NCBI GenBank assembly: GCA_009801015.1
Contig: VHZZ01005181.1
Coordinates: 37,148-60,656 of the forward strand
Direction: 5' to 3'
Source: Silene noctiflora
Taxonomy: Eukaryota; Streptophyta; Magnoliopsida; Caryophyllales; Caryophyllaceae
DNA: 23,509 nt
Made by a program: the position numbers and the translations under genes. Shown here piece by piece: positions 19,561-23,509 of this stretch. Within the stretch, counting starts at the first letter, position 1. Each line of letters opens with the position of its first letter. The notes under the pieces were generated by a model, which was not told where the DNA came from, ran no database searches, and worked only from the letters and a program-made list of their open reading frames with translations.

Positions 19561-19940
19561 CAAAGCGTCTCCCTTGTGACGGGTCGGTATTTGTGACGGG
19601 TAATGTCACTCACAAAACGAATAAAGCAAAAGGTGGAGGCACCCCTCCACTTGCTTTCCTGTTAGGTCTCTTCCCATATGTTTGTGAGGGACATTGTCCC
19701 ACATCGGTAGAATAATAGTGAAGAGGCTAGCTTATAAGTTAGTGGACTACTCCTCCTATCACCAATTGGTTTTAGGATGGAACCTCACTTGCTTATGAGA
19801 CGATCTCATGCACCTATTTCTATAAGCCTGCTGCGGAGGACTCAACATTTCCTCACTCCTCCCATGGGTCTTTTGTCTCACAATTTGGTACCCGTCTTCT
19901 CAAAGTGACGGATACCTTCCGTCACAAATGAGAATTGCCC
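19561..19940. mobile_element. MITE with 9-bp target duplication, 380 bp (Mutator-like)
   Basis: AAGATTGAA flanks the element at 19552-19560 and 19941-19949. The ends are imperfect inverted repeats sharing TTGTGACGG (left from about 19575; right as CCGTCACAA near 19919). Left and right terminal regions both contain several GTGACGG/CCGTCAC words. The interior carries TGTCCCACATCGG and, later, CCAATTGGTTTTAGGATGG; I recall similar words from plant terminal-repeat elements, so another element may be nested. No coding capacity. Confidence 0.65.
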
Positions 19941-20141
19941 AAGATTGAAAGCCCATGCACTCAAATTGGTAGTGTTTATTCGTCTCCAACTCTTCAACAT
20001 AATACTAACATTTTTTGTAAAAATAAATTAAAACATATCGCTTGATCTTGTATAATTTAGAGAAAGTGACAATAGCCTTAGTTCTTACAACTGGTTTCCC
20101 TTAAGATCTTATATCCATCACAAGTTTAAAATCGGACAAGT

Positions 20142-20632
20142 TAGGGGTGTTAATGAGTCGAGTCGAGCCCGAGATTGGCCTTGCTCGGCTTGTGCTCAAG
20201 AACTAAAACTCGAGCTGGAAAAAAAAGTATTCATTATCAAGCTTGCGAGCTTTAATGCGAGCTCGAGCCAAACTCGAGCTCAAATCGAGCCTATATATAA
20301 TTGCTAATTTTTGGATTTTTTTTTCCAATATTTTCAATAAGAAGGCTCGAAGGTTATATGTACAAATATTTGGCAAATCAGTGAAACGTTTGATATGTGT
20401 GATACAAATATATAATCATAATAGAATATTTTTATAACATATGAGCAATATCTTATCTAATCACACATGTTCAAGCCGCTCGCAAGCTTTTCGAGGCGAG
20501 GCATCATTTGCTCGGCTTGACTCGTTAAGTTCTCTAGCCGAGTCCAAGCCCGAGTCGAGCTTGAACGAGTCGAGCTTTTACCGAGTTTTGACTGAGTTTC
20601 TCGCGAGCTGTCTCGTCTCATTAACATCCTTA
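20142..20632. mobile_element. hAT-like MITE rich in GAGCTCGAG words, 491 bp
   Basis: The left end TAGGGGTGTTAATGAG and the right end CTCATTAACATCCTTA are inverted repeats with few mismatches, in the pattern of plant hAT MITEs. Flanks are GACAAGT and GTCAAGT, an imperfect duplication near the 8 bp expected for hAT. Inside are clusters of CGAGCTCGAG-type self-complementary words on both sides (about 20150-20290 and 20475-20615), around an AT-rich centre. No transposase frame was seen. Confidence 0.68.
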
Positions 20633-20774
20633 GTCAAGTATTAAGTCATACGGATGAGACAAGTTTACTACCATTTTCTAGACACTTTATTTTTTGTCTC
20701 ATCTATTTATTTAACATGTTTCATGTTTAAAACAAATATGTCATTCCTCTGTTCTCTCCAACATTTCTAATTAC

Positions 20775-22444
20775 TATCTATCGGTGTTTAAATTACCGGT
20801 AAGTGTGACAAATAAGGTTAATTCCATGTTGTCTCATTTTTTGTGGGCAGGGTGTAAAGTGTCAGGCACAACGCATTGGTGTAGTAGGAATTTCCTTAGT
20901 CTACCCAAAAGTGAAGGCGGGCCTGGCTTGCGTAACATTGGTTGTCTTAATCAGGCTATGCTTGCAAAAAACGCGTGGAGACTAATTTTTGGGGAAGACT
21001 CATACTTCTCAAAGTTTTTTCGGATCAAGTTATTTGGGATTGAGACGCTTAAAGGACCTCCACCTGCCCCGAACCAGGCAAATCTTTCATGGGGGGCACG
21101 TAGTATCCTCCATGGATATGATCTGATTACAAGATATGTGGGGTGGAAGCCGGGTACTAATTCGCTTCTGGGCGTGTGGGACACAGAGTGGGTGTTGGGT
21201 CCAGACCGAAACTAAAGGATGATTTTCTGGGTCTTGACCATGCTGCTCTTTGAAATATAAGGATCAGGGATTTAGTTCAGAATCGGGGAGAATGGAAGGA
21301 GGATTTGGTTTGTAGATACTTTGTTAAGGAGGATGATGACAAAATTCTAGCGATTCCTTTATGCCATACACGATTAAATAATGAAGCATATTGGCAATTA
21401 TCACAGAGTGGTAAACATACGATTAAAACTGGGTATTATGCAGCGCTTTCATGTTTTATGGACAGGAAAGGCTCTATAAAAGACCGGTATAGGTTGAACG
21501 AAAAGAGTCGATCTTTTTGCGTAACAAAACTCTGGTAACTCCCGGGACCACAGATGTGGAAAATCTTAGTATGGAAGATGATTACCAACTCCCTGCCAGT
21601 GGGTAGCAACTTCACTAGTCGGGGAATGGTGACAGATACATCATGTAAACTTTGTTCAAATGATGGGAACATAGTTGAAATAATAGAACACTTATTTCGT
21701 GACTGTACAACTGCTAGGAAGGTATGGGCCGCTTCTATGCTACGGATTTGCGCCGAACAAGGGAATCATATGCAAATTGGAGAATGGATTATAAATTGGT
21801 TGTTGTACGTTAGTATCAAGAATGGATGATTTGAATCAAAGAGTAGTGAGCTTCCTTGGGATTTTATGGTGCCTTTGGGGAAGCCGCAATGCTAAATTTT
21901 TTCGAGAGGAAAATTTCCATCCCAGGTCCTTTTTTGGAATATGGAAAGATGTAACTAGAACAGCGCTACTGGGCCTGGAAGCAAGTAAAAAGGATGGGCA
22001 TACATCTTCGATTACTGGAAGGAGTGGTATAGATGCTAATACAAGTGACAAATGTGGATTGAAGGATGGGAGACCAGTGTATATGGTAAGGGAGTGTACT
22101 ACATGCGAGTCAGTACAAATCTTTATTGATGCAGCGTGGAAAAGCCGAACGGAAGGAGCGGTTGGGTGGGTGGTTATGGATGTGAGGGGGAACGTCCTTG
22201 CTCAAATGGGCATAAGGTGCGCGCGGAGTCACCGTTACAGGCTGAGGCCAAGGGTTTTAGGGCAGTTTTTGATTGGTTAAGATGCACCGGGTATCGGCAT
22301 GTACATATCTCATCTGGGTATCGGCATGTACATATCAGAAATCTCATCCCTAATTTTCACTGCCTAGGCATTTCATATGTTCATAGGTCACTCAATGGTC
22401 AGACTCATGATATGGCAAAACATATCATGAGATCTGACTTCTAG
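20775..22444 (+). pseudogene. L1-type LINE, 3' half: end of RT, zinc-binding region, RNase H
   Basis: Homology begins near 20784 with VFKLPVSVTNKV and continues through the plant LINE RT tail (HWCSRNFLSLPKSEGG, LNQAMLAKNAWRL). A zf-RVT-like region follows with WKILVWKM, CKLC and the H and C of EHLFRDC. The RNase H domain starts at FIDAAWK (about 22120) and ends with HDMAKHIM before the stop at 22442-22444. The reading frame changes at about 21215-21260, 21815-21830 and 22225-22235, and a TAA interrupts it at 21536-21538. It is therefore an old, dead copy lacking its endonuclease and most of RT. A 27-bp in-frame duplication lies within the RNase H part. Confidence 0.88.
22289..22336 (+). repeat. 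27-bp-period duplication in the LINE RNase H relic
   Basis: A 21-bp word beginning GGGTATCGGCATG occurs at 22289-22309 and 22316-22336. The period of 27 bp keeps frame and doubles YRHVHIS-type residues. Confidence 0.9.
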
Positions 22445-23509
22445 TATGGTTTTTTCTTTAAAATAAAATAGCTATTTATTTTACATTTTAACTCATTTGA
22501 CATCCATTTACATATTATCTCCTTAACTTTATGTTGGTCAATATCTAAAGATAGACAAATAAACTAGAGTGTCACTTATAACGGTCCCGTCTTGTGATCT
22601 TTTACAATATCTACCCACTTGCTCGTTGACTTTTATCTCTCACAAATAAGAATTTATACGCTTGTAAAACAACGTGATAAAGGACGAAATGATGCCGTAG
22701 AGTTGTTGTCCTAGAGTAGCAGAGGTGTGAACAACAGAACAAATGATAGAACTTACGTACAAAAAAATGGTGAAATCGTGAAGCGGTGGAATCATGGAAT
22801 CATGGATCGTATATTATTAGCCACGCATATAAAACCATAAAAATCTGACAATATAGTTATCACAAATTCTCATTGAAGACGGACACTATTCGTCACAAGC
22901 TGAAAACGGATAGTGTCTCTCTCACAATATGCAAGTGACACTATTCATAGAGTGCTTCATTTCTCCTCACTTGCTCTCTCACTTGCCTTATTCTAAAAAG
23001 AGCACTATCCATTTTCAGCGAAAAATTATATTTGCACAAGTGAGGACCTATCACCTCCACATTTTATTCCACCAAGGCACACACCCCTTTTAATTCCCTC
23101 CATCTCATTATTCTTTCCAAAGTTGGCCCTCTCATGTACCAAAAAAAAAAGTTATTATTTCCAAAGTTCAAATTTATGAAATAACCATATAGTTAGCAGG
23201 TTTGGACGGGTTTGTGGATCGGATTCTCAAGTATTTGTTGGGTAACATCCAGCACAAGGCCTTATGGGAGTGTTATATGTATTAATGAAGTACATGTTAT
23301 ATGATCCCGAATTATCTCCGTTTCTTTAAAAGAAATCGACCTCCATTTTCTATAAACAGTCCAGATTAATTTTTGTGATGATCCAATGCTTGTAATCGTT
23401 TCATAAAAATAAAGTTTTAATGAAGAGAGATAGAAAAAAATATATTAAAATATGAGTGTATTAGAGAGGAAATGAAGAGGATCCAAATTCCATGTAATGT
23501 GATGTTAAA
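22445..23509. other. Non-coding right end with an inverted-repeat relic
   Basis: No gene was recognised. At 22899-22915 and 23003-23019 a 17-bp inverted repeat (GCTGAAAA-GGATAGTG, one mismatch) encloses 87 bp, with further ACACTATTC words around it (22881-22947). This resembles the remains of a MITE. No target duplication could be set. Confidence 0.45.

Overview
This window looks like nuclear DNA of a flowering plant, most likely a eudicot. The evidence is AT-rich intergenic DNA, spliced genes with GT-AG introns, a Ty1-copia element primed by initiator tRNA-Met, plant-type LINEs, and MITEs (miniature inverted-repeat elements). The species cannot be told from sequence alone. There are two well-supported host genes, both on the minus strand. 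One is a four-exon patellin (Sec14/CRAL-TRIO plus GOLD, 450 aa, 7760-9540). The other is a six-coding-exon SNF7/VPS32 ESCRT-III subunit (224 aa, 11198-16465) with an extra intron in its 5' UTR. A third, uncertain gene encodes an 84-aa two-pass membrane protein (6749-7003).

Layout from left to right. 1-663 is AT-rich non-coding. 664-5463 is a complete, very recent Ty1-copia retrotransposon on the minus strand, with two identical 245-bp LTRs, a TGCTG target duplication, a tRNA-iMet primer site and a polypurine tract. Its gag-pol frame is broken by a 79-bp inverted copy of its own reverse-transcriptase region. 5672-6235 is a 546-bp Mutator-like MITE with a perfect 9-bp target duplication. An AAT microsatellite, a 97-bp Stowaway MITE, the small membrane-protein ORF and an RNase H relic of an old LINE follow. 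The patellin gene has four AACGG motifs clustered just upstream of its likely TATA box. The SNF7 gene carries an antisense, 5'-truncated RTE LINE in its third coding intron. 16740-20640 is gene-poor, with a candidate tRNA-derived SINE head, a second 9-bp-TSD MITE and a hAT-like MITE rich in GAGCTCGAG-type words. 20775-22444 is the decayed 3' half of an L1-type LINE (end of RT, zinc-binding region, RNase H), followed by non-coding DNA with one inverted-repeat relic.

The two main genes both act in membrane traffic: patellins bind phosphoinositides and act at the cell plate, and SNF7 polymers remodel endosomal membranes. Nothing suggests they are co-regulated, and their proximity is probably chance. 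I found no sign of a wholly new system. The most unusual feature is the internal inverted self-copy inside the young copia element, which looks like a template-switch product.
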